From: Chloroflexota bacterium
GTDB taxonomy: Bacteria > Chloroflexota > Anaerolineae > Promineifilales > Promineifilaceae
DNA length: 9,779 nt
Reading direction: 5' to 3'
Assembly (NCBI GenBank): GCA_030599405.1
Contig: JAUVOB010000022.1
Location: forward strand, 1-9,779
Positions 1-5,935 of this stretch are shown here, piece by piece (position 1 is the first letter of the stretch; each line of letters starts with the position of its first letter). Position numbers and translations under genes: made by a program. Below the pieces are notes generated by a model. That model was given only the letters and a program-made list of their open reading frames with translations, did not search any database and was not told the DNA's origin.

Positions 1-937
1 CGAGCTCTCGCATGATCTCCTGCGAACGCATTTCTCCCTCCTCCGCGACCACCTGGAGAATGCTCAAGCGCGTGTCGTCCGCAAGGGCGTTCAATAACAC
101 CAAGATCTCAGCCCGGCTTAAATCAGGAGCATAATAGTGGGTGCCCTCGGGTAGCCGAGCTCGGAACATAATCCCCAATGTTTCGCCACACATGAATTTT
201 CCCATATAGGGGCCTACGTGGACTGAAGGTACAAACACGATCTGCTCCGCTTCCTCAATCATCGAAGTCCAGTGCTCGTGCGTTACTTGATGCCCAGTGA
301 TGAATTCGACCGTCTCGATCCTGTTCATCTCTCTATAATCTACCTGCTCGAAGGCAGCCACCGCATCCAGAAGCATGGGCACGATTCGTTGCCACTCGAC
401 CTCAAGATACATGTCCCACATCTCACGCAGGTGAGAGACAATGAGTCGCTTCATTGCTGGAGGATCGATTACAAGCGCGTAGGCTTCTGATTCTAGAACA
501 TCATCGACATGTTCTGGTGTAAATCGTTGGCGTAGGAAATCGAGGTAGTTGTCGACGCTTCCCAAAGCTGCATCCCGGTCGATGGTCATTCCACCGGCAT
601 CTTCTACACAGGGCAAATCTGAGTAGGCATCGAGCAGCTTATCCCTTATTGCAACCGGCGAGAGCGACTCAAGATGATCTAAGTAGGCGGGGAAGGACGG
701 CCAACTTTGGTTGGGAATAGCAGCGAAGTGATATCCGATGATGACCAGTTGATGGCGATGTTGTTCCTCTTCTGACATGGATGCGGCGGTCTTTGATATC
801 CAATCGCCAAGCCCGGAAATCTTTTGCGCCTGGGCTAGCATAAGTAGACTATGAAAAGCACTAAAAGCTGGTTCCAAGCTAACCTGAACCTGGGATGTGG
901 TCGGACTGGCGATAATATCTCTCACCGGTGCGGGCAT
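1..937 (-). CDS. ArsR-family winged-helix transcriptional regulator with large N-terminal domain (C-terminus outside window)
   Basis: Open from an ATG at 937 to the window edge, giving 312 residues with no stop; the C-terminal end lies outside. The start is set by a perfect AGGAGG at 950-945, 7 nt before the ATG. Residues 1 to about 270 form a mostly helical domain with no enzyme motif I can name. Such regions occur in long ArsR-like regulators of Actinobacteria and Chloroflexota (DUF5937-like, from memory). From residue 274 the protein reads as an ArsR/SmtB winged helix: SRAEILVLLNALADDTRLSIL followed by the recognition-helix region SQEIMREL, where the window ends. The ALADDTRLSIL core is diagnostic of the fold. 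No Cys cluster typical of metal sensors is visible in the part seen, so the ligand is unknown. It probably acts as a cytoplasmic DNA-binding repressor. A promoter with an overlapping inverted repeat lies directly upstream and suggests autoregulation. Family call is firm; target and signal are unknown. Confidence 0.
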   Translation of the reverse strand, partial: MPAPVRDIIASPTTSQVQVSLEPAFSAFHSLLMLAQAQKISGLGDWISKTAASMSEEEQHRHQLVIIGYHFAAIPNQSWPSFPAYLDHLESLSPVAIRDKLLDAYSDLPCVEDAGGMTIDRDAALGSVDNYLDFLRQRFTPEHVDDVLESEAYALVIDPPAMKRLIVSHLREMWDMYLEVEWQRIVPMLLDAVAAFEQVDYREMNRIETVEFITGHQVTHEHWTSMIEEAEQIVFVPSVHVGPYMGKFMCGETLGIMFRARLPEGTHYYAPDLSRAEILVLLNALADDTRLSILQVVAEEGEMRSQEIMREL

Positions 938-981
938 TATTTCTCCTCCTAAACCTATTTCCGGGAAACCCGATATACCAT

Positions 982-1020
982 ATTACCCAATAACTCATTT
1001 AACCCACTTAAACGGGTAAT
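982..1020. promoter_or_regulatory. Candidate operator of the ArsR-type regulator
   Basis: A perfect 7-bp inverted repeat, ATTACCC at 982-988 and GGGTAAT at 1014-1020, is separated by 25 bp. A third ACCC-containing half-site (TTAACCC, 999-1005) lies between, 17 bp from the first. The 1014-1020 arm falls on the expected transcription start of the regulator promoter, where a bound repressor would block initiation. That the regulator itself binds here is inference from position and symmetry. Confidence 0.
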
Positions 1021-1026
1021 ACACAT

Positions 1027-1055
1027 AATATAGCAGATGGTTGGTTCGTTGTCAA
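1027..1055 (-). promoter_or_regulatory. Sigma-70-type promoter of the ArsR-type regulator
   Basis: On the minus strand a perfect -35 TTGACA (1055-1050), a 17-bp spacer and a -10 TATATT (1032-1027, 5 of 6 consensus) point toward the regulator gene. Transcription would start near 1020, giving a leader of about 83 nt. This is the best-matching promoter in the window. Confidence 0.
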
Positions 1056-1112
1056 GACAATCCTCTAGAAGAGCCAGATAGATCTCTTGTGGAAACGGTG
1101 ATTTTTAGCGGG

Positions 1113-1136
1113 TTACCAAGATTCTGGCCCAATCAT
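1113..1136 (-). other. Seven-codon minus-strand reading frame behind a perfect Shine-Dalgarno
   Basis: AAAGGAGGT (1149-1141), then CGAA, then ATG at 1136 gives near-ideal initiation spacing, but the frame reads only MIGPESW before TAA. It lies upstream of the regulator promoter on the same strand. It could be a leader peptide, the remains of a decayed gene, or chance; no homology can be judged at this length. Confidence 0.
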
Positions 1137-1196
1137 TTCGACCTCCTTTCCTTGATCCGATGCCAAACCATACAGACAGCAAACCCGAAATGACTA

Positions 1197-1227
1197 TCGA
1201 CAGCGACGGGCGCTTCTAATGTATAAT
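1197..1227 (+). promoter_or_regulatory. Probable promoter of the small repeat-protein gene
   Basis: A consensus -10 TATAAT (1222-1227) follows a TCGACA -35 (1197-1202, 5 of 6) with a slightly long 19-bp spacer. Transcription would begin near 1234. The -10 overlaps the upstream ATG at 1219, which argues that this ATG is not transcribed and that the gene starts at 1270. Confidence 0.
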
Positions 1228-1269
1228 CCCCTTGGGCATATCCCGCGCATAAATCAGAGGAGAAGGAAC

Positions 1270-1647
1270 ATGGGCAAAATCTACCGGCACCGGACAGCCA
1301 AGTCTGATGAATTACTAGGTTATGTGGACGACGAGACAGGCGAGGTTTTCGACTCGAGATTGAAAAAGGAAGTCGCTATCGGTCGAGTGGAGCTCGAGAG
1401 CGGTAAGGTGTACTTTACCCGTTATGGCCTAGACGAATATCTGGGTAACGTGAACCTGGAGAACGGCAAGGTATACCGCCACAGGACAGGTCCTGACAAG
1501 TACGTCGGCCGAGTCGAGGAAGAGGGCAAGCTATACCGCCACAAGCGCCTTAACACCGACGACTATGAGGGTAGAGTTGAGGAGATGAACTCTTTGGTCG
1601 AGGGAGGGGCAGCCTTGCTTCTGTTTCTGCTTGACGATGAGGGATAG
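1270..1647 (+). CDS. Small protein of five tandem beta-rich repeats (beta-flower-like), function unknown
   Basis: 125 residues from the ATG at 1270, chosen because AGGAG sits just upstream and the promoter -10 overlaps the longer alternative start at 1219. The protein is five repeats of 20 to 22 residues: 2-23, 24-44, 45-65, 66-85 and 86-106. Each begins G-[KE]-[IVL]-[YF] and most end with G-[RYN]-V-[ED]. The pattern GKxYRHR...Y.GRVE resembles the repeats of small 'beta flower' domain proteins (4-fold beta flower family, from memory), in which each repeat forms a beta hairpin of a closed ring. Repeat 2 is the most divergent. After repeat 5 comes a short hydrophobic stretch (GGAALLLFLL, 112-121) and an acidic end. 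There is no signal peptide and no catalytic signature. It is transcribed away from the ArsR-type regulator, whose operator is about 200 bp off; regulation by it is possible but not shown. The repeat call is firm; the function is unknown. Confidence 0.
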   Translation: MGKIYRHRTAKSDELLGYVDDETGEVFDSRLKKEVAIGRVELESGKVYFTRYGLDEYLGNVNLENGKVYRHRTGPDKYVGRVEEEGKLYRHKRLNTDDYEGRVEEMNSLVEGGAALLLFLLDDEG

Positions 1648-1648
1648 C

Positions 1649-1669
1649 AGGCTCAGCATAGCTGAGCTT
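1649..1669 (+). terminator. Hairpin after the repeat-protein gene, weak terminator candidate
   Basis: GCTCAGC (1651-1657), loop ATA, GCTGAGC (1661-1667) forms a perfect 7-bp stem two to three bases after the stop codon, extendable by a G-T and an A-T pair. No T-run follows, so it may be a 3' mRNA stabiliser rather than a true intrinsic terminator. Confidence 0.
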
Positions 1670-1737
1670 GGGCTAACTTCGTTGGCCTTTGGTTGCCAGT
1701 CGCTAATATCCGTAAGCCAATGATCCGTAGATGATAA

Positions 1738-1753
1738 GGCAGCTTAAGCTGCC
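1738..1753. repeat. Perfect 16-bp palindrome between convergent genes
   Basis: GGCAGCTTAAGCTGCC equals its own reverse complement and can fold as a 6-bp stem with a TTAA loop in either transcript. It lies between two convergent genes, 35 bp after the kinase stop codon on the minus strand, so it may act as a bidirectional terminator. The flanking T-content is low, so this is tentative. Confidence 0.
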
Positions 1754-1788
1754 ATCGGCGCTGCCCTCCAACCGGGTGTTGTCTATGT

Positions 1789-2427
1789 CTATTCTAGTTC
1801 CAGGTACTCTTGTCCTTGAAGGCGATCTTCGATTCGATGCATGATCTGGTCCAGATGGGTATCATATTGGACGTAATTTAAGTTATTGGTATCGATTGTT
1901 AGAACTGGGCACAAACGAAAACCAGTTGCCCAATTGTCGTACAGCTCATTTAGCTGGGCCATATAGGCATCGGTGATATCTAGTTCGTAGTCACGGCCGC
2001 GCTGGGAAATACGGCGGCGCAAATTCTCTACGGATGCTCGCAAGTAGACGACAAGGTGCGGGGGGCGGAGAAGGGTGGCCATCGTCTGGTAGAGATCCTG
2101 GTAACATCGCCAATCCCGTTCGCTAAGATGGCCTTGCCTGTATAGGTTGCGAGCAAACACCTCCGCATCCTCGTAAACGCTCCTATCCTGGATGACCGAC
2201 GTCTGTCGTTGTAACAGGTCGTGGTGTTGTTGGAGCCGGCGGGAAAGGAAGAATACCTGGGAGTGGAAACTCCAGCGGCGCATATCCTGGTAAAAATCGG
2301 CCAGGTATGGATTTTCTGTGAAGGCCTCGTAAACCGGCTCCCACTCTAATCGTTCTGCCAATAATCCCACAAGGGTAGACTTCCCGACGCCGATGTTTCC
2401 TGCAACAGTGATGAAGGTGTTGGTCAT
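1789..2427 (-). CDS. Deoxynucleoside kinase (deoxyguanosine/deoxyadenosine kinase type)
   Basis: 212 residues, the usual length for the family, starting at the ATG at 2427 behind GAGGGAGG. It phosphorylates deoxynucleosides with ATP to monophosphates in cytoplasmic nucleotide salvage. Visible motifs in order: the P-loop GNIGVGKS (10-17); Glu34 in YEAFTENPYL, the likely catalytic base; the substrate-site signature FYQDMRRWSFHSQVFFL (46-61); DRS (81-83) in IQDRSVYEDAEVFA; and the lid RISQRGRDYE (139-148). The RWSFHxQ, DRSxYED and lid patterns match the bacterial dGK/dAK branch (as in Bacillus and Lactobacillus) rather than thymidine kinase. Which base is preferred cannot be read from the sequence. 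A longer frame from a GTG at 2469 is rejected because TATAAT lies immediately before it. The gene is separated from the upstream penicillin-binding protein gene by 219 bp and probably has its own promoter. Confidence 0.
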   Translation of the reverse strand: MTNTFITVAGNIGVGKSTLVGLLAERLEWEPVYEAFTENPYLADFYQDMRRWSFHSQVFFLSRRLQQHHDLLQRQTSVIQDRSVYEDAEVFARNLYRQGHLSERDWRCYQDLYQTMATLLRPPHLVVYLRASVENLRRRISQRGRDYELDITDAYMAQLNELYDNWATGFRLCPVLTIDTNNLNYVQYDTHLDQIMHRIEDRLQGQEYLELE

Positions 2428-2471
2428 TTCCCTCCCTCGCGAGTTGACGAACGAAGATAGATCCTTCACAG

Positions 2472-2477
2472 ATTATA
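2472..2477 (-). promoter_or_regulatory. Possible -10 element of the deoxynucleoside kinase gene
   Basis: A consensus TATAAT on the minus strand lies 44 bp before the kinase ATG, giving a leader of about 38 nt. The -35 region is poor (CTATCA at an 18-bp spacing is the best available), so confidence is limited. Confidence 0.
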
Positions 2478-2561
2478 AACTACATGTATCGAGGATGATA
2501 GAGGCGGCCCGTTCACGATGGACTACGAGATGTCTTTAGGAAGCGAATGCCTATCAAGCCG

Positions 2562-2581
2562 TGCAATCCATTGCAATCCAG
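2562..2581. repeat. Two tandem copies of a 10-bp unit
   Basis: TGCAATCCAT is followed directly by TGCAATCCAG, differing at the last base. It lies in the 219-bp gap between the kinase and penicillin-binding protein genes. It is only two units long, so no function is proposed. Confidence 0.
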
Positions 2582-2646
2582 GCGACTCAACCGCATGCAA
2601 AAAGCCATCCCCCGATAACCGTCTCCTAAAAACCTGCCGCCGTTCC

Positions 2647-5433
2647 TTACTCTATGGTTAGTTCGACCGTATATGGATCACCCACGTAGTTTCCATCCCA
2701 GCGAACGACGATGAGACGCAACAAGTAGTTTCCCGGAGGTAGGGCGTCGGCATGGAGGAGCTCAAGGGTGCCATTCACAATGGGCGTCCGCCCGATTTCT
2801 CCGAGCGTGACCCACTGAGGATTGTCGAGATCACCTATGCCCAACTCCACTTTATAGAATTGGACCTTCGCCGGATCGAAGTCGGCCGTACCCATGATGG
2901 GAACTACGCCGCTGATGCCTTCCCCCGTCTTAGGACTAGTTATGCGCCAAATTGCTGGGATCTCGGGATCACGAGCGGCTACCAGTAACTCCTCAGTGCA
3001 GGACCACGCCGGAAAGATTGGTAAATCATGCTCGGCCGACCATTCGTGGGCTGATTTGAGGCTCTCACTATTTCGTGGTGGTGAGAGGAACAATGCTGGC
3101 CCGGCTTCCGGGGGAAGAGACTCGAAAACAGCTTCCTGTTCGATGTAACAGTAGGATTGGGGTGGCAGATGATCCTTGCCCTGGACACTTTTTGCCGTAA
3201 CCTGCAATTCCTCAGATAAAGGGGGTAGAGCCACAGCCGGAACACGCCATACCCCAGGATCGAGCTCTTCCCAGGTCACGCCGTCTGTGGATGTGACCGA
3301 ATTCGGGGCGTTGCTCGGAGCAGACATTAGAAAATACTCTGACTGGTTCAGCGAGCAATCTTCCGACGAGGTCGAAATCGCTTCCAGATTGCAGATACCC
3401 CGTTTCTCCATCCCTTCTGGCATGGCGAATTCCGATGGCGGCCTATTTCCATTTACTTCTAATACTTCCAACATACGGTAATCGCTGTAGATGGCTTCCA
3501 TATAACCTGACCACAGAGGCGCTGCGCCAGTCAATCCGCTGATATTGAGCATCTCACTGTTATCCGAGTTACCCGTCCAGACGCCCACGGCTAGACCTGG
3601 GGTATAGCCCACCGTCCAATTATCCCGGAAATCGTTGCTGGTCCCGGTTTTGGCCGCGGCCGGGAAGGATAGTTCGAGAGGATTGTCCCGTCCCATCGCA
3701 GGAGTCCGGGCAGCGTCATCGTCCAATATATCCGAAATCAGAAAGGCGACCCTCGGGTCTATCACCTGCTCCCCTTCTGGTGGTTGGTACTCATATAGGA
3801 CGGCGCCGTTGGTCTTTTCCACCCGGAGTATGCCTACGGGCGGAACTCGCTTGCCGCCGTTGGCGAACACGGAATACGCTCCTGTGAGTTCCAGAGGGGT
3901 TACATCGCCGCCGCCCAAGGTAAGAGAAAGGCCATATCGGCTAGAATCATCCTGCCAGGTTGTAATGCCTAGTTGGCGGGCTCTTTCTACCAGCACGGGC
4001 ACACCAATATCCTGCAGAAGCAGGATGGCTGGTACGTTGTAGCTGTTGGCCAAGGCTTCTCGCAACCGGACAGGACCGTGAAATCGACGATCGTAGTTGA
4101 CTGGAGAGTAAGTGGAATCGTCATACTGCTCGTAATCGACAGGAACATCCCAAAGCAAATCGGCTGCCGTCCAAAGGGGCTCCCCCCCATCGTGCTGCGG
4201 CGAAAGGGCAGCTGCATAAGTTAGAGGTTTTATGGCACTTCCAGGTTGCTGACCTGAAAGAGCCACGTTTACGTTGCCATCGATGTCATCATCACGATAG
4301 TCTAGACTGCCCAGCATGGCAAGAATCTCACCCGTTCCGGGTTTAATGGCTACCAGGGCGGCATTGGTCATGTTATGATCGGGACCCACCTGATCGATGT
4401 GCTGTCGGGCCAAAAGGTCGGCAAGCCGCTGGTAATCGAGATCAAGGGTAGTCGTAACCCGAAGACCTCCGTTTGCGACCACATCTGGCCCATACTGGTC
4501 CTCAAGGATCCGGCGGACATAAACGGCAAAATGGGGGGCTTCAAGACTAACTTCTTGAGGGGCAAATTCGAGGGGATCCAGGTAAGCAGCTTGGGCTTGT
4601 TGCCGGTCAATATAACCCTCACTGACCATTAGATTCAGAACAATCCACTGGCGATCCTTCGCTCCCTCTATATTCTGTAGGGGGTCCAAGTCGATTGGGC
4701 TTTGTGGTATGCCACTGAGGAGGCTGGCTTCACCTAGGTTAAGTTCAGTAGCCGATTTACCAAAGTAGGTTTGGGAGGCGGCCTCAACGCCATAGGCCAG
4801 GTTACCAAAATAAATCTCGTTAAGGTACATCTCCAAGATCTCGTCTTTGGAATACTTTTTGGCCATCACCCAGGCCAGAATGACCTCCTTGGTTTTTCTA
4901 TCGTAGCTTACGGCCGTGCGCTCTTCGTAATCGAACACAATATGCCGAACCAGTTGCTGGGTAATGGTGCTGGCCCCCCGTGGCCTGCCGCCTGGATTTT
5001 GCACATTGGCGATGATGGCGGCGACTAAAGATGGGATGTCCAAGCCCGTATTCTCGTAGAATGTATCGTCTTCTGTAGCTACGACGGCGTCAATCAGGTG
5101 CTGGGGGATCCGGTCCAGCGGAATGCGGGTCCGCTTGCCTTCACCGAAAATCTCCCACAGTACGCGACCGTTCCGGTCTGTGATGATTGTGGTTTCAAAG
5201 GTCTCTCGTTCGCGGGCTGATTCGAGAGCGACGATGCCTTCCTCGATCTCGGCCGACAGTCTGCTGTAGACCAGGGTGCCCGTAACCACTATTCCGGTGA
5301 AGATCAGAAGAGCCAGAAGCAACAAGCTGCCCAGAAACAAACGAGCTGCGCAGCCGCAGCCCGGCCGGCAGCCCCGCCTAGTCGTCTTCCCTGATATCGG
5401 CTTAACTGGACGCGTCGGTTGTTCACTAATCAT
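2647..5433 (-). CDS. Class A penicillin-binding protein (bifunctional transglycosylase/transpeptidase) with Ig-like C-terminal domain
   Basis: 928 residues from the ATG at 5433, which has GAGG five bases upstream; a longer frame from a TTG at 5487 lacks a comparable site. It polymerises lipid II and cross-links peptidoglycan outside the membrane. Order: a short cytoplasmic region ending in Cys22, Cys26 and Cys28 (CRPGCGC); one membrane anchor (about 32-56); the GT51 transglycosylase with ATEDDTFYENTG (catalytic Glu121), GASTITQQLV (153-162), RKTKE (179-183) and EILEMYLN; then the transpeptidase with SAIK (Ser399, Lys402), SYN (464-466) and KTGT (595-598). All catalytic motifs are intact. A tail of about 270 residues follows, with four cysteines (681, 693, 762, 812) and an Ig/FnIII-like domain from about 829 (ITSPKTGEGISGVVPIMGTA ... 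LPPGNYLLRL). Similar tails occur in Chloroflexota PBPs (from memory). Typical PBP1A-type proteins are about 720 to 850 residues. The gene appears to be transcribed alone. Confidence 0.
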   Translation of the reverse strand: MISEQPTRPVKPISGKTTRRGCRPGCGCAARLFLGSLLLLALLIFTGIVVTGTLVYSRLSAEIEEGIVALESARERETFETTIITDRNGRVLWEIFGEGKRTRIPLDRIPQHLIDAVVATEDDTFYENTGLDIPSLVAAIIANVQNPGGRPRGASTITQQLVRHIVFDYEERTAVSYDRKTKEVILAWVMAKKYSKDEILEMYLNEIYFGNLAYGVEAASQTYFGKSATELNLGEASLLSGIPQSPIDLDPLQNIEGAKDRQWIVLNLMVSEGYIDRQQAQAAYLDPLEFAPQEVSLEAPHFAVYVRRILEDQYGPDVVANGGLRVTTTLDLDYQRLADLLARQHIDQVGPDHNMTNAALVAIKPGTGEILAMLGSLDYRDDDIDGNVNVALSGQQPGSAIKPLTYAAALSPQHDGGEPLWTAADLLWDVPVDYEQYDDSTYSPVNYDRRFHGPVRLREALANSYNVPAILLLQDIGVPVLVERARQLGITTWQDDSSRYGLSLTLGGGDVTPLELTGAYSVFANGGKRVPPVGILRVEKTNGAVLYEYQPPEGEQVIDPRVAFLISDILDDDAARTPAMGRDNPLELSFPAAAKTGTSNDFRDNWTVGYTPGLAVGVWTGNSDNSEMLNISGLTGAAPLWSGYMEAIYSDYRMLEVLEVNGNRPPSEFAMPEGMEKRGICNLEAISTSSEDCSLNQSEYFLMSAPSNAPNSVTSTDGVTWEELDPGVWRVPAVALPPLSEELQVTAKSVQGKDHLPPQSYCYIEQEAVFESLPPEAGPALFLSPPRNSESLKSAHEWSAEHDLPIFPAWSCTEELLVAARDPEIPAIWRITSPKTGEGISGVVPIMGTADFDPAKVQFYKVELGIGDLDNPQWVTLGEIGRTPIVNGTLELLHADALPPGNYLLRLIVVRWDGNYVGDPYTVELTIE

Positions 5434-5508
5434 CGGGTCCTCTGTTCGAGCTATTTTTACTGGGTTGCTTGTGAAAACTGTTCGCAAAGAACCTTAGCAG
5501 AGCTTACT

Positions 5509-5564
5509 AGCCAGCCCAGTTTTTCTACATCGCTTGGATCGCGGTCGACGGAGATCCTCTGGCT
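5509..5564 (-). repeat. Nested inverted repeats in the likely leader of the penicillin-binding protein mRNA
   Basis: On the plus strand AGCCAG (5509-5514) pairs with CTGGCT (5559-5564), and inside it GGATC (5536-5540) pairs with GATCC (5553-5557). In a minus-strand transcript this could fold as a two-helix structure ending about 75 nt before the start codon. It matches no riboswitch I recognise, and short helices like these can arise by chance. Confidence 0.
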
Positions 5565-5700
5565 CCCCCCAATGTGCGGATCCCCGGGATGCCGCATTTC
5601 ATAAGTACTATATTGTCAAAATTCACAGACTGCTGGCTGATATCGTGACGCTTTGGTGACGTTTACCCAACCTTGACCATACAGAACCATGCCGCCACGT

Positions 5701-5731
5701 CCGAGATGTAATGGCTGCTGCCCCATCTCGG
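5701..5731. repeat. Perfect 8-bp inverted repeat, 15-nt spacer
   Basis: CCGAGATG (5701-5708) and CATCTCGG (5724-5731) flank 15 bases. It lies about 200 bp past the stop codon of the oxoamine synthase gene on the minus strand, with no T-run on either side. It could be a protein-binding site, an mRNA hairpin or chance. Confidence 0.
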
Positions 5732-5935
5732 GTACATTAACGACGGCATATACCTGCCGGATTCTTTACTTAATGACGTGCTCGTTGGCTCTCGAGTTCC
5801 CCTTGGGGCACTGGAATCTTAGCGGTTTGATGTAAGCGATAGCGTCCGTCATGAGACGGCCGCATTGAACGGGTTGTCGATATAGAGTGCGGGTAGGGAT
5901 TTAGCCTTCCAGAGGCAGGGCGAATTCTTTGGCGC

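Larger units (their letters stand above)
938..1269. other. Divergent intergenic region, no full gene
   Basis: The 332-bp gap between two divergent genes holds the regulator promoter and operator (982-1055), the promoter of the repeat-protein gene (1197-1227) and, between them, a perfect minus-strand Shine-Dalgarno (1149-1141) in front of a 7-codon reading frame ending at 1113. No tRNA, transposon end or longer reading frame is visible. Confidence 0.
5434..5935. other. Long intergenic region with several inverted repeats, no gene seen
   Basis: These 502 bp separate two minus-strand genes. I find no reading frame with a convincing start site on either strand. Inverted repeats are at 5509-5564 (nested, in the leader of the penicillin-binding protein gene), 5576-5595 (imperfect, near-palindromic), 5701-5731 (8-bp arms) and 5846-5859 (CCGTC-ATGA-GACGG). 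None carries a T-run that would make it a clear terminator. On the minus strand TTGACA occurs at 5619-5614 and TATAGT at 5612-5607, but they are not correctly spaced as a promoter pair, so the promoter of the penicillin-binding protein gene is not located. Confidence 0.

Noticed and set aside
272..490. Plus-strand frame of 72 residues
   Set aside because: It lies antisense inside the continuous ArsR-type regulator gene, which has a strong start signal and a recognisable winged helix.
1219..1269. Longer start for the repeat-protein gene at ATG 1219
   Set aside because: The ATG overlaps a consensus TATAAT, has no Shine-Dalgarno, and the 17 extra residues fall outside the repeat pattern; ATG 1270 has AGGAG upstream.
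2428..2469. GTG start at 2469 for the deoxynucleoside kinase
   Set aside because: TATAAT lies immediately upstream so the codon would be at or before the transcript start; family members begin close to the P-loop, as from ATG 2427.
2562..2581. Tandem 10-bp units as a repeat array or CRISPR
   Set aside because: Only two copies with no spacers; compatible with chance duplication.
3635..4042. Plus-strand frame of 135 residues
   Set aside because: Antisense to the conserved transpeptidase domain of the penicillin-binding protein.
5434..5487. TTG start at 5487 for the penicillin-binding protein
   Set aside because: No good ribosome binding site; ATG 5433 has GAGG at five bases.
5576..5595. Near-palindromic sequence as a terminator for the oxoamine synthase gene
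   Set aside because: It is 340 bp past the stop codon, has no T-run and is imperfect.
5607..5619. TTGACA and TATAGT on the minus strand as the PBP promoter
   Set aside because: The two elements are adjacent rather than 16 to 18 bp apart, and neither has a proper partner at normal spacing.
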